64,000 nucleotides of DNA from Geodermatophilus poikilotrophus (GCF_900111455.1 NZ_FOIE01000005.1:124001-188000), one strand, 5' to 3'. Positions 8,274 to 17,049 are shown, numbered from the stretch's first letter. Notes: generated from the letters alone by a model not told the origin. A program made the numbers and translations.

Positions 8274-8495
8274 GTGCGCCGACCGGCCAAGCAGGCCCCT
8301 CCCCCGCTGCGGGTGGACACCCTGCGGGTGGTGCTGGCCGGGACGGCGGTGTGGGCCGTGGCGCTGGTGGTGCTGCTGCTGCTCGGCGACCGGGTGGACC
8401 GGATGTGGACCTGGACCTGCGTCGCCGGCATCGCGCTGGCCGGCGTGGGCCTGGGCGTGATGCGCCTGCAGGGACAGCTCGGCCGCCGCGACTGA
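8274..8495 (+). CDS. DUF2530 family small membrane protein
   Basis: 73 residues with two transmembrane helices (VVLAGTAVWAVALVVLLLL and WTCVAGIALAGVGLGVM) between a basic N-terminus and a basic C-terminus. Length and layout match the actinobacterial DUF2530 family, whose function is unknown. Its position beside DUF3027, an MFS protein and DUF2771 recalls the mycobacterial Rv0875c-Rv0880 region. It starts with GTG and appears leaderless. Confidence 0.8.
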   Translation: MRRPAKQAPPPLRVDTLRVVLAGTAVWAVALVVLLLLGDRVDRMWTWTCVAGIALAGVGLGVMRLQGQLGRRD

Positions 8496-8538
8496 CGAGG
8501 GACCTCCTCGCGGAGGAGCTGCTGCGGCGTTCCGGACG

Positions 8539-8586
8539 CTCCTGCGGCCGGGCAGCACTGCGACGGCGTGCCGGACACCGCAGGAG
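8539..8586. terminator. inverted repeat between convergent genes
   Basis: CTCCTGCGG (8539-8547) and CCGCAGGAG (8578-8586) are perfect complements around a 30-base GC-rich loop, in the gap between the convergent DUF2530 and DUF3027 genes. A bidirectional terminator is likely, but the loop is long. Confidence 0.4.
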
Positions 8587-8612
8587 CCGGCCGGTCGGGA
8601 CCGGGCCTCGAC

Positions 8613-9416
8613 TCAGTCCGACAACACGTCGAAGGTGCCGGTGTCGTAGCGGGCGGAGCGCACCACCTCGGTCGTGTCGTCGGCCGCCAGCGTGGCCTGG
8701 CTGTGCGCGCCGCAGCCGTAGTCGACGGTGACCACGCGGCCGTCGGCCGGGGAGTAGACGTTGCCGCACGCGCCGAAGCCGTGCCGCAGCGAGCCGGCCA
8801 GCGGCAGGAAGAACCCGCAGGTGCCGCAGGGGCCGGGCGCCTGGCGTGCCATCGCGGAGCGGGGGCCGAACTCCCCCGCGCTCCAGCGGGCCGCGGTCTC
8901 CTCGCGCCCCTCCCGGGACATGACCCGCTCCCGGCCGAGACCGACCTCGGAGGCGACGACGGAGCCCTCGGGGTCGTCGGCGGAGTCGTCGTCGGTGGTG
9001 TAGCCGGGGACCAGCCGGGGGTCGTCCTCGGTGGAGGGCAGCACGTCGCCGACCGAGAGGTCCCCGGGACGCAGCCGCTCGTGCCACGGCACCCAGGCCG
9101 GGGCCAGCAGCGCCTGCTCTCCGGGCAGCAGCACGACCTCGTCGACGGTCACCTGGTCCTCGCCGGGCACCCGCGCGAGGGTGACCGCCCAGTACCAGCC
9201 GACGTAGCCCGGCAGCCGGCTGGCGAAGGAGTGGGTGACCACCTCGCCGAGGTCCTCGCCCACCGGCACGGCCGACGGCGCCTCGGGGGTGGCGCCGAGG
9301 TGCTCGCCGACCAGGTCGGGGGACCCGGCGGTCTCGACCGCCGCCGCCCGGGCCTGCTCGACGGCGGTGCTGGGCACGTCGCTCCCCGCGTCAGCGGGGT
9401 CGGAGAACTCGGCCAC
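8613..9416 (-). CDS. DUF3027 domain protein with zinc-ribbon-like C-terminus
   Basis: 267 residues. The middle part contains GYVGWYWAVTLARVPGEDQVTVDEVVLLPG, typical of DUF3027. The C-terminal part contains a CGTCGFF pair followed by GACGN and DYGCGAHS, a four-cysteine pattern that could bind a metal. Function unknown; the family is conserved in Actinobacteria next to the MFS/DUF2771 pair (Rv0876c/Rv0875c, with Rv0877 as relative, from memory). The GTG at 9416 was chosen because GGGAGA lies 9 bases upstream and the longer frame is antisense to the MFS gene. Confidence 0.82.
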   Translation of the reverse strand: MAEFSDPADAGSDVPSTAVEQARAAAVETAGSPDLVGEHLGATPEAPSAVPVGEDLGEVVTHSFASRLPGYVGWYWAVTLARVPGEDQVTVDEVVLLPGEQALLAPAWVPWHERLRPGDLSVGDVLPSTEDDPRLVPGYTTDDDSADDPEGSVVASEVGLGRERVMSREGREETAARWSAGEFGPRSAMARQAPGPCGTCGFFLPLAGSLRHGFGACGNVYSPADGRVVTVDYGCGAHSQATLAADDTTEVVRSARYDTGTFDVLSD

Positions 9417-9503
9417 GGCGCCATTCTCCCTGACGCGGGGAGCGGCCAGGAGGCACGGGGGCGCTGTCCGCGTTCTCCCAGGTGGGTGCGGCACCATGGG
9501 CCC

Positions 9504-11039
9504 GTGTCGTCGCCCCGCCTCCCCGGCGCCCGCCGCCGGGCCCTGCGCCGGAGCCCGCCGCCGCCGGGGGGCCCGGCGGCGGAGACGGCACCGCTGGGCG
9601 TGCAACGGCCGACCACCCGCCCACTGCCGACGGCCGGGGACGGCGGAGCGCCGCCGACCGGGGCCCTGCCGCCGGCCGCTCCGCTGCCCCCGCCGCCACG
9701 GAAGCCGACCGTCACCCGGGTCGCGGCCGCCCGCACCCGGGAGCTGACCGGGGCCGCCGTCCGCCGGGCGCAGACGGCCAGCCGGGCCGACGGCGCGGGC
9801 CAGAGCGGGCTGGCCGGGCTGCTGTGGGTCAACGCCCTGCACATGGCCGGCGACGCGATGATCGCCGTCTCGTTGGCCGGCACGCTCTTCTTCGCCGCCA
9901 CCACCGACGCGCAGCGCAGCAACGTGGCGCTTTACCTGCTGGTGACGATGGCGCCGTTCGCCGTGGTCGCCCCGGTGATCGGGCCGCTGCTCGACCGGCT
10001 GCAGCGCGGCCGCCGCTGGGCGCTGGCCGTGAGCCAGCTCGGCCGGGCCGCGCTGGCCCTGGTGATGGTCGCCCACTTCGACGACCTCTGGCTCTACCCG
10101 GCGGCGCTGGGCGTGCTGGTGCTGTCCAAGGCGCACAACGTGCTGCGGGCCGCGGTGGTCCCGCGCGTGCTGCCCGGGGCGATGTCGCTGACCTCGGCCA
10201 ACGCGCGCACGTCGGTGTTCGGCCTGCTCACCGCCGGCGTCTTCGGCGGGATCGGCGCCGGGCTGGCCTGGGCGCTGGGCTTCACCTGGCTGCTGTGGGC
10301 CACCGCTGCGGTGTTCGGCTGCGGCGCGGTGCTCGCGGTGCGGCTGCCCCACCACGTCGACGTCCCCACCGGTGAGCTGCCCGCCGACGTGCTGTCCACC
10401 GCACCGCAGCCGGTGGCCACGGGACGCCGCCGCCCGGTCAACCCGCGGGTGGTCGTGGCACTGCGGGCCAACGCCGCGCTGCGCGGGCTCGGCGGGTTCC
10501 TGACCATCTTCTCCGCGTTCCTGGTGCAGGCCACGGTGGAGGGCGGCTGGCGGGGCACGCTGGCACTCGGCGCGGTCGCGGGAGCGGCCGGCGTGGGCAG
10601 CGTGCTGGGCACCGCCGTCGGCTCCCGGCTGCACCGCGTCGACCCCGACCGGGTGGTGCTGTGGTCGGCGGGCACCGCAGCTGCGATCACCGTCGTCGCG
10701 GCGGTCTTCTACAGCTTCGCGATGGCCGCCGTGGTCGCCGGCGTGGCCGCCGTCGCCAACGCCCTGGGGAAGGTCGCCCTCGACGCGATCATCCAACGCG
10801 AGGTCCCCGAGAGCCTGCGGGCCTCGGCGTTCGCCCGATCGGAGACGGTGCTGCAGCTGTCCTGGGTCGTCGGCGGCGCGCTCGGCATCGCCCTGCCGCC
10901 GACCGGCTGGCTGGGGTTCACCGTCGCCGCGGCGCTGCTCGTGCTCGCCGTCGGGCTGGTGCTCTGGGGGCCGCGCCGCCGTGCGACCACCCCGACCACG
11001 CCCATGGCGGCCACCGATCCACTGGGCGGGCTCTCGTGA
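9504..11039 (+). CDS. MFS transporter with long Pro-rich N-terminal tail
   Basis: 511 residues. The first 100 residues are Pro/Ala/Arg-rich and probably cytoplasmic and disordered. About 12 transmembrane segments follow, with GPLLDRLQRGRRWAL as the loop 2-3 motif and VPRVLPGAMSLTSANARTSVFG typical of the Rv0876c-like branch of MFS_1. Substrate unknown. GTG 9504 is preceded by a -10-like CACCAT at 6 bases; a GTG at 9486 is an alternative. Its stop overlaps the GTG of the DUF2771 lipoprotein gene by 4 bases, so membrane transporter and lipoprotein are made together and may act together at the envelope. Confidence 0.88.
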   Translation: MSSPRLPGARRRALRRSPPPPGGPAAETAPLGVQRPTTRPLPTAGDGGAPPTGALPPAAPLPPPPRKPTVTRVAAARTRELTGAAVRRAQTASRADGAGQSGLAGLLWVNALHMAGDAMIAVSLAGTLFFAATTDAQRSNVALYLLVTMAPFAVVAPVIGPLLDRLQRGRRWALAVSQLGRAALALVMVAHFDDLWLYPAALGVLVLSKAHNVLRAAVVPRVLPGAMSLTSANARTSVFGLLTAGVFGGIGAGLAWALGFTWLLWATAAVFGCGAVLAVRLPHHVDVPTGELPADVLSTAPQPVATGRRRPVNPRVVVALRANAALRGLGGFLTIFSAFLVQATVEGGWRGTLALGAVAGAAGVGSVLGTAVGSRLHRVDPDRVVLWSAGTAAAITVVAAVFYSFAMAAVVAGVAAVANALGKVALDAIIQREVPESLRASAFARSETVLQLSWVVGGALGIALPPTGWLGFTVAAALLVLAVGLVLWGPRRRATTPTTPMAATDPLGGLS

Positions 11040-11515
11040 GACGGGTCGTGCTGCCGGCCGCCGTCCTGCTGCTGGCCGGCTGTAGCTCCGGGCCGTCCGG
11101 GCCGCAGGACGTCGTCGTGGAGGCCGGCCCGCAGCGGGTGGAGGCCGCCCCCACGCAGTACTGCGTGGACGGCGAGGGGCAGCGCTACGACGTCACCCCG
11201 CCGATCATCGAGGTCTCCCCCGACACCACCATCCGGCTCACCGTGCCCGACGCGGTGGCCGAGCGCGGCTGGGGCGTGCAGGTCTTCGATGAGGGGCTGG
11301 AGAAACTGCTCGGCGAGGCGCCGGCCGACACCGGCGAGGCGATGTTGGAGGTCAACAGCAACGACGTCGTCCCACCGGCGTTCTACCTCGTCGTCGTCGA
11401 GGACGCCGTCGAGGAGTGCGAGGGCTTCAGCGGGGCGTGGCCGATCGGCTTCCTGCGCGCCGGCGCCCAGGGCGGGACGGCGACGGAGTCCACCCCGCCC
11501 GCGCCCCAGGGCTGA
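11036..11515 (+). CDS. DUF2771-type lipoprotein
   Basis: 159 residues. The N-terminus RRVVLPAAVLLLAGCSS is a lipoprotein signal with the lipobox LAGC at residues 12-15, so the protein should be anchored to the outer face of the cytoplasmic membrane. The rest (YCVDGEGQRYDVTPPIIEVSPDTTIRLTVPDAVAERGWGVQVFDE) fits the DUF2771 family. Translationally coupled (GTGA) to the MFS protein, as in mycobacteria (Rv0875c, from memory). Function unknown. Confidence 0.83.
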   Translation: MRRVVLPAAVLLLAGCSSGPSGPQDVVVEAGPQRVEAAPTQYCVDGEGQRYDVTPPIIEVSPDTTIRLTVPDAVAERGWGVQVFDEGLEKLLGEAPADTGEAMLEVNSNDVVPPAFYLVVVEDAVEECEGFSGAWPIGFLRAGAQGGTATESTPPAPQG

Positions 11516-11534
11516 GGAGAGACCTCCCGGTCCC

Positions 11535-11710
11535 CGCCGCGAGCCCGGTGACGTGCTGGAACGGCCCCCGTGCAGGGTCCCGCCGCGAGCCCGGTGACCT
11601 GCTGGAACGGCTCCCGTGCAGGGTCCCGCCGCGAGCCCGGTGACCTGCTGGAACGGCTCCCGTGCAGGGTCCCGCCGCGAGCCTGCGAGTGGCGGGGGGC
11701 ACGGGGGTCC
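11535..11710 (+). repeat. 46-bp tandem repeat ending in a palindromic-element variant
   Basis: The motif CGCCGCGAG recurs at 11535, 11581, 11627 and 11673, an exact period of 46 bases, giving three nearly identical units and the start of a fourth. The unit reads like the left half of the dispersed palindromic element (CGTGCAGGGTCCCGCCGCGAG). The last copy continues into a right half ending GCACGGGGGTCC (11699-11710), which pairs with GGCTCCCGTGC (11655-11665). It fills the gap between convergent genes, 2 bases from the cold-shock gene stop. Confidence 0.85.
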
Positions 11711-11712
11711 TT

Positions 11713-12108
11713 CTAGTGCTCCAGGTCGGTGGCGACCGCGCGCAGCACCGAGGCGACCTTGCGGGCCTCCGGCCGGTCGGGGTGCCGGCCGCGGCGCAGG
11801 CCTTCGCCGACGTCGTCGAGCAGCTTGATCAAGTCCTCGATGATCGGCACCAGCTCGTCGGGCTTCTTGCGGGACCGCTCGGCGTGCGCGGCCGTGACCG
11901 ACGGCAGCGGGTCGAGGACCCGTACCTGCAGCGCCTGGTCGCCGCGGCGGCCGGCGACGATGCCGAACTCCACCCGCTGACCGGGCTTGAGCTCACTGGT
12001 GCCGGTCGGGAGGGCGTCCTTGTGCACGAAGACGTCCGGGCCGTCCTCGCGCGAGAGGAAGCCGAACCCCTTCTCCGGGTTGAACCACTTGACTCTGCCG
12101 GTGGGCAC
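11713..12108 (-). CDS. cspB: cold-shock domain protein with C-terminal extension (CspB type)
   Basis: 131 residues. Residues 1-65 are a cold-shock OB-fold with RNP1 KGFGFL and RNP2 VFVH, which binds single-stranded RNA or DNA. About 65 further residues form a charged, helical extension ([25 protein letters not shown]), giving the length of the mycobacterial CspB (Rv0871) rather than a 67-residue CspA. It begins with GTG behind a GAGGG site. It probably acts as an RNA chaperone or in stress adaptation. Confidence 0.9.
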   Translation of the reverse strand: MPTGRVKWFNPEKGFGFLSREDGPDVFVHKDALPTGTSELKPGQRVEFGIVAGRRGDQALQVRVLDPLPSVTAAHAERSRKKPDELVPIIEDLIKLLDDVGEGLRRGRHPDRPEARKVASVLRAVATDLEH

Positions 12109-12251
12109 GTTGATCCCTCAGTCGTCGGTCGCGGGCGGCCCCGGCACCGGGCCGGGAGGACGGGCGCGGCACGGGCGGCCGCTGCTGTCAGGTTAGTCGC
12201 CGAGGGGCGCCGTCCCACCGGTATTGCGCCGCCCGCCTCGCGGACCCGACC

Positions 12252-12263
12252 TAGCCTGGCGCG
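12252..12263 (+). promoter_or_regulatory. leaderless -10 element for the DUF202 pair
   Basis: TAGCCT (12252-12257), 6 bases, then GTG 12264. No ribosome binding site. Confidence 0.5.
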
Positions 12264-12611
12264 GTGCCGCCTGCCGACCACCCCGACTACCGCTTCACGC
12301 TCGCCAACGAGCGCACGCTGCTGGCCTGGCTGCGCACCGGACTGGCGCTGGTCGCCGGCGGGGTCGCGGTCTCGGAGTTCGCCCCCGACCTCGGCGTCCC
12401 CTGGGGCAGCGCCGCGGTGGCGGTGGCCCTCGTGCTGACCGGGCTGGGTGCGGCGGTGGGCGGCTACGTGCGCTGGCGGCGCAACGAGCGGGCGATCACC
12501 GCTGACCGGCCGCTGCCGTCCAGCTGCGTGCTGCCGGCGCTGGTGGCCGCGGTGGCCGCCGTCCTCGTCGTCGTGGCCGTCCTCGTGGGCGTCGAGGTGC
12601 TGCGCCGGTGA
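12264..12611 (+). CDS. DUF202 family membrane protein (YidH-like)
   Basis: 115 residues with three transmembrane helices. The N-terminal signature YRFTLANERTLLAWLRTGLAL is diagnostic for DUF202 (YidH). Function unknown; the family is often encoded as tandem pairs, as here. Its stop overlaps the GTG of the second DUF202 gene by 4 bases. Confidence 0.87.
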   Translation: MPPADHPDYRFTLANERTLLAWLRTGLALVAGGVAVSEFAPDLGVPWGSAAVAVALVLTGLGAAVGGYVRWRRNERAITADRPLPSSCVLPALVAAVAAVLVVVAVLVGVEVLRR

Positions 12612-12928
12612 GCGCCGGCCGGGAGACGCAGCCGGAGCGGACCGTCCTGTCCTGGCAGCGCACCGGCCTGGGCGTGCTCGCCGTCGCCGGCCTGCTGGCC
12701 CGCGAGGCGGCGACCGGCGACGCGCCGGTGCGGCTGGCCGGGGCCGGCGCGGTGGCGCTGCTGGGCCTGGGCGTGCTGGGCGGGCTGGCACCGCTGCGCG
12801 CACGGGCGGTGGAACGGACCGCCGACCGCGGTGCGGACGTGGCGGTGCCGCGGCTGGCGCTGCTGGTCACCGCCGTCGTCGTCACCGTCGCCGGCGCCGC
12901 CCTCGTCGCCGTGCTCAGCCCTCGCTGA
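12608..12928 (+). CDS. second DUF202 family membrane protein (YidG-like)
   Basis: 106 residues, three hydrophobic helices, with the shorter signature QPERTVLSWQRTGLGVLAVAGLL at the N-terminus. It is translationally coupled to the first DUF202 gene, and the two proteins probably associate in the membrane. Its 3' end overlaps the convergent nucleotidyltransferase gene by 14 bases. Confidence 0.83.
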   Translation: MSAGRETQPERTVLSWQRTGLGVLAVAGLLAREAATGDAPVRLAGAGAVALLGLGVLGGLAPLRARAVERTADRGADVAVPRLALLVTAVVVTVAGAALVAVLSPR

Positions 12929-13484
12929 CCGGCAGCTCGACGATGCCGAGCCGGTCGAGCAGCACGAGGAAGACCGCGGCGAAGTCGTTGCCGGCCACCT
13001 CGCGGCGCACCTGGTCCCAGTCGACCTGCTCCCGCAGCGCCCGGGCCACCGGCAGCAGCCGCCCGTAGTCGCAGTAGTGCTCGTCGAGGGCCATCAGCTT
13101 GGTGACGACGATGTCGGTGGCCTGCAGCACCGGCATGTGCACCGACAGCACCGGCATGTCCTCGGCCCGGTCGATGAGGTCCTGCTCCACCGGGATGCCG
13201 CAGGTGCGCCACAGCACGTCGATGAACGAGTTGCCCTGGACGACCTTGGTCAGCCAGTCCTCGGCCGGGTCGACGACCTCCAGCCCGGCCTCGGCGAGCA
13301 CCTTGGCCGCCCGCTCGGACTCCGCCGCCGGGACCAGGAAGTCCGCGTCGTGGTCGGGCTCCGGGGCGCCGCGGACCCAGGCCGCGTAGCCGCCGCACAG
13401 CGCGAAGGGGACGTCGCCCTGCTTGAGCGCCACGGCGACGCGCTTGAGGAGGTCACGGATCTCGTCGCGGTCCGAGGGCTGCAC
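12915..13484 (-). CDS. nucleotidyltransferase-fold protein
   Basis: 189 residues. FALCGGYAAWVRGAPEPDHDADFLV near residue 22-46 matches the GG-x-A plus D-x-D core of the Pol-beta-like nucleotidyltransferase fold (AbiEii/NTP_transf_5-like). IDVLWRTCG is a likely third acidic strand (Asp), and KLMALDEHYCDYGRLLPVARAL is a helical C-terminal element. Its partner and substrate are unknown, and no antitoxin-like gene is adjacent, so it need not be a toxin. The GTG at 13484 was chosen because an upstream extension would overlap the divergent phosphatase gene and is low-complexity. Confidence 0.72.
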   Translation of the reverse strand: MQPSDRDEIRDLLKRVAVALKQGDVPFALCGGYAAWVRGAPEPDHDADFLVPAAESERAAKVLAEAGLEVVDPAEDWLTKVVQGNSFIDVLWRTCGIPVEQDLIDRAEDMPVLSVHMPVLQATDIVVTKLMALDEHYCDYGRLLPVARALREQVDWDQVRREVAGNDFAAVFLVLLDRLGIVELPVSEG

Positions 13485-13559
13485 GCACTGGCTGCTACCC
13501 GGGGTTCGCCCGACGGAACGTGGCGGTGTGGACGGCGGCACCCGGGGCACAGGAGTCCC

Positions 13560-14333
13560 GTGCGGATCGCGACCTTCAACATCCTCCACGGCCGCTCACC
13601 GGTCGACGACCGGGTCGACGTCGAGCGCCTCGCCACCGCGGTGAAGGACCTCGACGCCGACGTGCTGGGACTGCAGGAGGTCGACCGGGACCAGCCCCGG
13701 TCCCTCGGTGCGGACCTCACCGCGGTCGCCGCCGAGGCGATGGGCGCGGTCGACTCCCAGTTCGTGGCGGCGCTGTCCGGCACCCCCGGCGGCACCTGGA
13801 TGGCCGCCACCGGCGACGAGCAGCCGGGGTCGGCCACCTACGGCATCGCGCTGCTGTCGCGCTACCCGGTGGTGTCCTGGCGGGTGGTGCGGCTGCCCGC
13901 GCTGCGCAGCCGGGTACCGGTCTGGTTCCGCGGCGCCCCCCGCCCGAAGCTGGTGGGTGACGAGCCGAGGGTCGCGGTCGCCGCCGTCCTCGACGGGCCG
14001 TCGGGCCAGTTCACCGTCTGCAACACCCACCTGTCGTTCGTCCCGGGCTGGGGCGCGCTGCAGCTGTCGAAGCTGGTGCGGTCGCTCACCGGGACCCGTG
14101 AGCCGCTGGTGCTGATGGGCGACCTGAACATGCAGGCCGGCCAGGCGGAACGGGTCAGCGGGCTGCGGCCGCTGGCACCGGCCACGACGCCGACCTTCCC
14201 GGTCGACGAGCCGGCCCGGCAGCTGGACCACGTGCTGGCCCGCGGGCCGATCGCCGCGACCGGTCCGGCCGAGGCCGTGCGGCTGCCGCTGTCGGACCAC
14301 CGGGCCCTCGTGGTGCCCTGCGCCCCCGCCTGA
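13560..14333 (+). CDS. endonuclease/exonuclease/phosphatase family protein
   Basis: 257 residues with all the metal-binding and catalytic motifs of the DNase I-like superfamily in order: TFNILHG, LGLQEVD (Glu), CNTHL, LMGDLNM (Asp, Asn), LDHVLA (Asp, His) and LSDHRALVV (catalytic Asp-His). No signal peptide is seen, so the target is probably cytoplasmic; phosphodiester or phosphoinositol-like substrates are both possible. It starts with GTG behind a clear AGGAG site (13551-13555). A copy of the 54-bp palindromic element follows 12 bases after the stop. Confidence 0.9.
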   Translation: MRIATFNILHGRSPVDDRVDVERLATAVKDLDADVLGLQEVDRDQPRSLGADLTAVAAEAMGAVDSQFVAALSGTPGGTWMAATGDEQPGSATYGIALLSRYPVVSWRVVRLPALRSRVPVWFRGAPRPKLVGDEPRVAVAAVLDGPSGQFTVCNTHLSFVPGWGALQLSKLVRSLTGTREPLVLMGDLNMQAGQAERVSGLRPLAPATTPTFPVDEPARQLDHVLARGPIAATGPAEAVRLPLSDHRALVVPCAPA

Positions 14334-14344
14334 CCCTCACTGCT

Positions 14345-14398
14345 GGCCCCGTCCAGAGGCTCGTCCCGAGCTCGCGAGGGAGGAGGAGGACGGGGTCC
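14345..14398 (+). repeat. 54-bp intergenic palindromic element, copy 3
   Basis: GGCCCCGTCC (14345-14354) and GGACGGGGTCC (14388-14398) with the usual CTCG...CGAG interior, again exactly 54 bases, between two convergent genes and 7 bases from the minus-strand stop. Confidence 0.85.
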
Positions 14399-14405
14399 TC
14401 CTCCT

Positions 14406-16061
14406 TCACGCGTTGCGGATCGCCTCGGCCGCCTCCAGCCCGAGCTCCCGGACCGAGACCTCGCGCATCTCGACCTTGCGCACCTTGCCGGTGACCGTCA
14501 TCGGGAACCCGTCGACGATCTTGACGTAGCGCGGGATCTTGTAGTGGGCCAGCTTGCCGGCGCAGAACTGGCGCAGCGCCTCGGGCGTCAGCGGCTCGGC
14601 ACCCTCGCGCAGCCGCACCCAGGCCATGAGCTCCTCGCCGAAGCGCTCGTCGGGCACCCCGATGACCTGGGCGTCGACCACGTCGGGGTGGGTGTAGAGG
14701 AACTCCTCGACCTCGCGCGGGTACACGTTCTCGCCGCCGCGGATGACCATGTCCTTGATGCGGCCGACGATGTTGAGGTAGCCCTCGGCGTCCATGACCG
14801 CGAGGTCACCGGTGTGCATCCAGCGGGCGGCGTCGACGACCTCGGCGGTCTTCTCCGGCTCGTCCCAGTAGCCGAGCATCACCGAGTAGCCACGGGTGCA
14901 GAACTCCCCCGGCGTCCCCCGCGGCACGGTCAGCCCGGTCTCGGGGTCGATCACCTTGACCTCGAGGTGCGGGTGCACCCGCCCGACGGTGGCGGTGCGC
15001 CGGTCGAGGTCGTCGTCGGCGCCGGTCTGGGTGGAGACCGGTGAGGTCTCGGTCATCCCGTAGCAGATGGTCACCTCGGTCATGCCCATCTCCGAGACCA
15101 CCCGCTTCATCACCTCCACCGGGCACGGCGAGCCGGCCATGATGCCGGTGCGCAGGCTGGAGAGGTCGTAGGAGGCGAAGTCCGGCAGCGCCAGCTCGGC
15201 GATGAACATCGTCGGGACGCCGTACAGCGAGGTGCACCGCTCCTCCTGCACCGCCCGCAGCGTGGCCGCCGGGTCGAAGCCGGGTGCGGGGATGACCATC
15301 GTGGCGCCGTGGGAGGTGGCCGCCAGGTTGCCCATGCCCATGCCGAAGCAGTGGTAGTAGGGCACCGGGATGCAGATCCGGTCGGCCTCGGTGTAGCCGC
15401 AGCCCTCGCCGACGAAGAAGCCGTTGTTTAGCAGGTTGTGGTGGGTGAGCGTGGCGCCCTTCGGGAAGCCCGTGGTGCCCGAGGTGTACTGGATGTTGAT
15501 CGGGTCGTCGGCCGAGAGCTCGGCCTCGCGCCGGACCAGGAGCTCCCGGTCGCCTGCCCGGCCCGTGGTCAGCAGCTGCTCCCACGCGTCGTCCCCGAGG
15601 AAGAGGACCTCCCGCAGGTCGGGGCAGTCCTCGCGGACCTCGGCGACCATCGCCCGGTAGTCGCTGGTCCGGAACTCCGGCGCGCTCACCAGCACCGAGA
15701 TGCCGGCCTGCTCGAGCACGTAGGCCAGCTCGTGGGTGCGGTAGGCCGGGTTGATGTTGACCAGGATCGCGCCGAGCTTCGCCGTCGCGTACTGCACGAA
15801 CGCCCACTCGGCGCAGTTGGGCGCCCATATGCCAACCCGGTCGCCCTTGGCGACGCCCAGCGCGTCCAGCCCGAGGGCGACCGCGTCGACCTCGGCGACG
15901 AACTCCGGATAGCCGTAGCGGCGACCCGTGGCGCACTCCACCAGCGCCTCGTGGTCGCCCACCCGCGCCGCCGTCCGGTCCAGGTTGGCGCCGATCGTGT
16001 CCCCGAGGAGCGGAACGGTCGAGGTGCCACTGCTGTAGGACGGCAGCGCGGGGTGGGTCAT
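14406..16061 (-). CDS. AMP-binding acyl-CoA synthetase (fatty-acid--CoA ligase type)
   Basis: 551 residues of the ANL superfamily, which activates carboxylic acids as acyl-adenylates and then thioesters. Visible motifs: P-loop [28 protein letters not shown] (A5), [39 protein letters not shown] (A7-A8 hinge) and the catalytic lysine in [13 protein letters not shown] near the C-terminus. The sequence resembles medium/long-chain FadD-type enzymes (AMP-binding proteins of about 550 residues). The ATG at 16061 has a GAGGAGGAAGAGC site directly upstream. Monocistronic, flanked on both sides by palindromic elements. Confidence 0.92.
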   Translation of the reverse strand: MTHPALPSYSSGTSTVPLLGDTIGANLDRTAARVGDHEALVECATGRRYGYPEFVAEVDAVALGLDALGVAKGDRVGIWAPNCAEWAFVQYATAKLGAILVNINPAYRTHELAYVLEQAGISVLVSAPEFRTSDYRAMVAEVREDCPDLREVLFLGDDAWEQLLTTGRAGDRELLVRREAELSADDPINIQYTSGTTGFPKGATLTHHNLLNNGFFVGEGCGYTEADRICIPVPYYHCFGMGMGNLAATSHGATMVIPAPGFDPAATLRAVQEERCTSLYGVPTMFIAELALPDFASYDLSSLRTGIMAGSPCPVEVMKRVVSEMGMTEVTICYGMTETSPVSTQTGADDDLDRRTATVGRVHPHLEVKVIDPETGLTVPRGTPGEFCTRGYSVMLGYWDEPEKTAEVVDAARWMHTGDLAVMDAEGYLNIVGRIKDMVIRGGENVYPREVEEFLYTHPDVVDAQVIGVPDERFGEELMAWVRLREGAEPLTPEALRQFCAGKLAHYKIPRYVKIVDGFPMTVTGKVRKVEMREVSVRELGLEAAEAIRNA

Positions 16062-16080
16062 GCTCTTCCTCCTCGATGTC

Positions 16081-16183
16081 GGCCCCCCTGCAGGGGCCCC
16101 GGCCCCGTCCCGGGTCCCGCCGCGAGCTTGCGAGGGGTGGGGAGGACGGGGTCCTCCTACGAGCTGCGGGGGGCAGGGGGTCC
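16081..16183 (+). repeat. nested palindromic elements (54-bp copy inside a diverged copy)
   Basis: A perfect-length copy (16101-16154) with arms GGCCCCGTCC and GGACGGGGTCC sits inside what looks like a TGC-type copy split in two: GGCCCCCCTGCAGGG on the left (16081-16095) and GCGGGGGGCAGGGGGTCC on the right (ending 16183). The outer halves rejoin to something like the copy at 30301. This is what insertion of one element into another would leave. Confidence 0.65.
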
Positions 16184-16188
16184 TCCTA

Positions 16189-16404
16189 CTACTCGCCCGC
16201 CTGGACGCCGGCCCGGTTCGGCTTGTCGGTCGGGTGCGCGTACCGCAGCCGGTCGGGCGGCAGCGGGAAGTCGTGGTCCTCACCGAAGGGCGACAGGGGG
16301 CCGGCCGACACCGCGAGGAACTCCGTCACCGGGGCCCCGCCGTCGTCCGACTGACCCCAGGTGGGCTCCACCAGGTGCTCGTGCTTGGGGTTTCGCTTGG
16401 CCAT
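16189..16404 (-). CDS. small conserved-looking protein, function unknown
   Basis: 71 residues, hydrophilic, without membrane segment: [18 protein letters not shown], then [21 protein letters not shown]. Codon third positions are strongly GC-rich in this frame and a GGAGGG site lies about 10 bases before the ATG. The palindromic repeat follows 5 bases after its stop, as for other genes here. No family recognised. Confidence 0.6.
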   Translation of the reverse strand: MAKRNPKHEHLVEPTWGQSDDGGAPVTEFLAVSAGPLSPFGEDHDFPLPPDRLRYAHPTDKPNRAGVQAGE

Positions 16405-16521
16405 GTCGCAGTGCCCTCCGTCGTGCGCTGTCCGTGCGGTACACCGCCCGGTGCCCGCGTCTGCCGTGCATCTTGGCTGATGCAGTACCCCGGATGCACG
16501 CGGGTCAGCCCCTGCGCCGGG

Positions 16522-17049
16522 TCAGTGGTGGCGCACCGCGCGGGCGCCGTAGACCGTCGGGACGCCGTCCGCGGTGAGCACCCACTCCCGCGGCCCGACC
16601 GGCGCGGCGCGGACCACCGCGTCGTGCAACTGCTGGACCGCCCGGGTCCGCCACACCGCGGTGCTCTCCAGCCGCAGTCGCACGGGGTCCGCCGTGGGGT
16701 CGAGCTCGTCGTAGCCCTCGGGCTCGAAGGAGAGCACCGCGGGGCCGGCGATGCGCAGGACGCCGGTCTGCCACGGCACGGTGCGCAGCGCCCGCAGCCA
16801 GCGGTGCGACCGCAGCAGCGCGCCGGCCCCGGCGGCGGCCGCGACCGAGCCGACGAACACCAGGCAGACGACCAGGAGGCCGGCCAGCGGCAGCCGCTGC
16901 CCGGAGTCGCGCGCGATGGACACCGCCGCGGCGGCGAGCAGCACCCCGAGGACGACGGCGATGACCCCGCCGGCCAGCCAGCGCAGCGCGCCTGCCTGGT
17001 AGCCGGTCAGCGCGGTGCGGGTCTGCGGGTCGTCGGCGGCCGGGATCAC
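16522..17049 (-). CDS. two-span membrane protein, function unknown
   Basis: 175 residues. Two adjacent transmembrane helices (ALRWLAGGVIAVVLGVLLAAAAV and PLAGLLVVCLVFVGSVAAAAGAGALL) are followed by a soluble domain rich in beta-type residues (TGVLRIAGPAVLSFEPEGYDELDPTADPVRLRL). The GTG at 17049 has CAGCAT at 6 bases (leaderless-like) and also GGGAG close by. It is divergent from the WYL/helicase-associated gene with 52 bases between start codons. No family recognised with confidence. Confidence 0.68.
   Translation of the reverse strand: MIPAADDPQTRTALTGYQAGALRWLAGGVIAVVLGVLLAAAAVSIARDSGQRLPLAGLLVVCLVFVGSVAAAAGAGALLRSHRWLRALRTVPWQTGVLRIAGPAVLSFEPEGYDELDPTADPVRLRLESTAVWRTRAVQQLHDAVVRAAPVGPREWVLTADGVPTVYGARAVRHH

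Noticed and set aside
11535..11710. Possible CRISPR array
   Set aside because: The 46-base units are identical throughout with no variable spacers, and the unit belongs to the dispersed palindromic family.
12915..13484. Toxin of an AbiEii/MNT-type toxin-antitoxin pair
   Set aside because: The nucleotidyltransferase fold fits, but no antitoxin gene is adjacent; the neighbours are DUF202 and a phosphatase-family gene.
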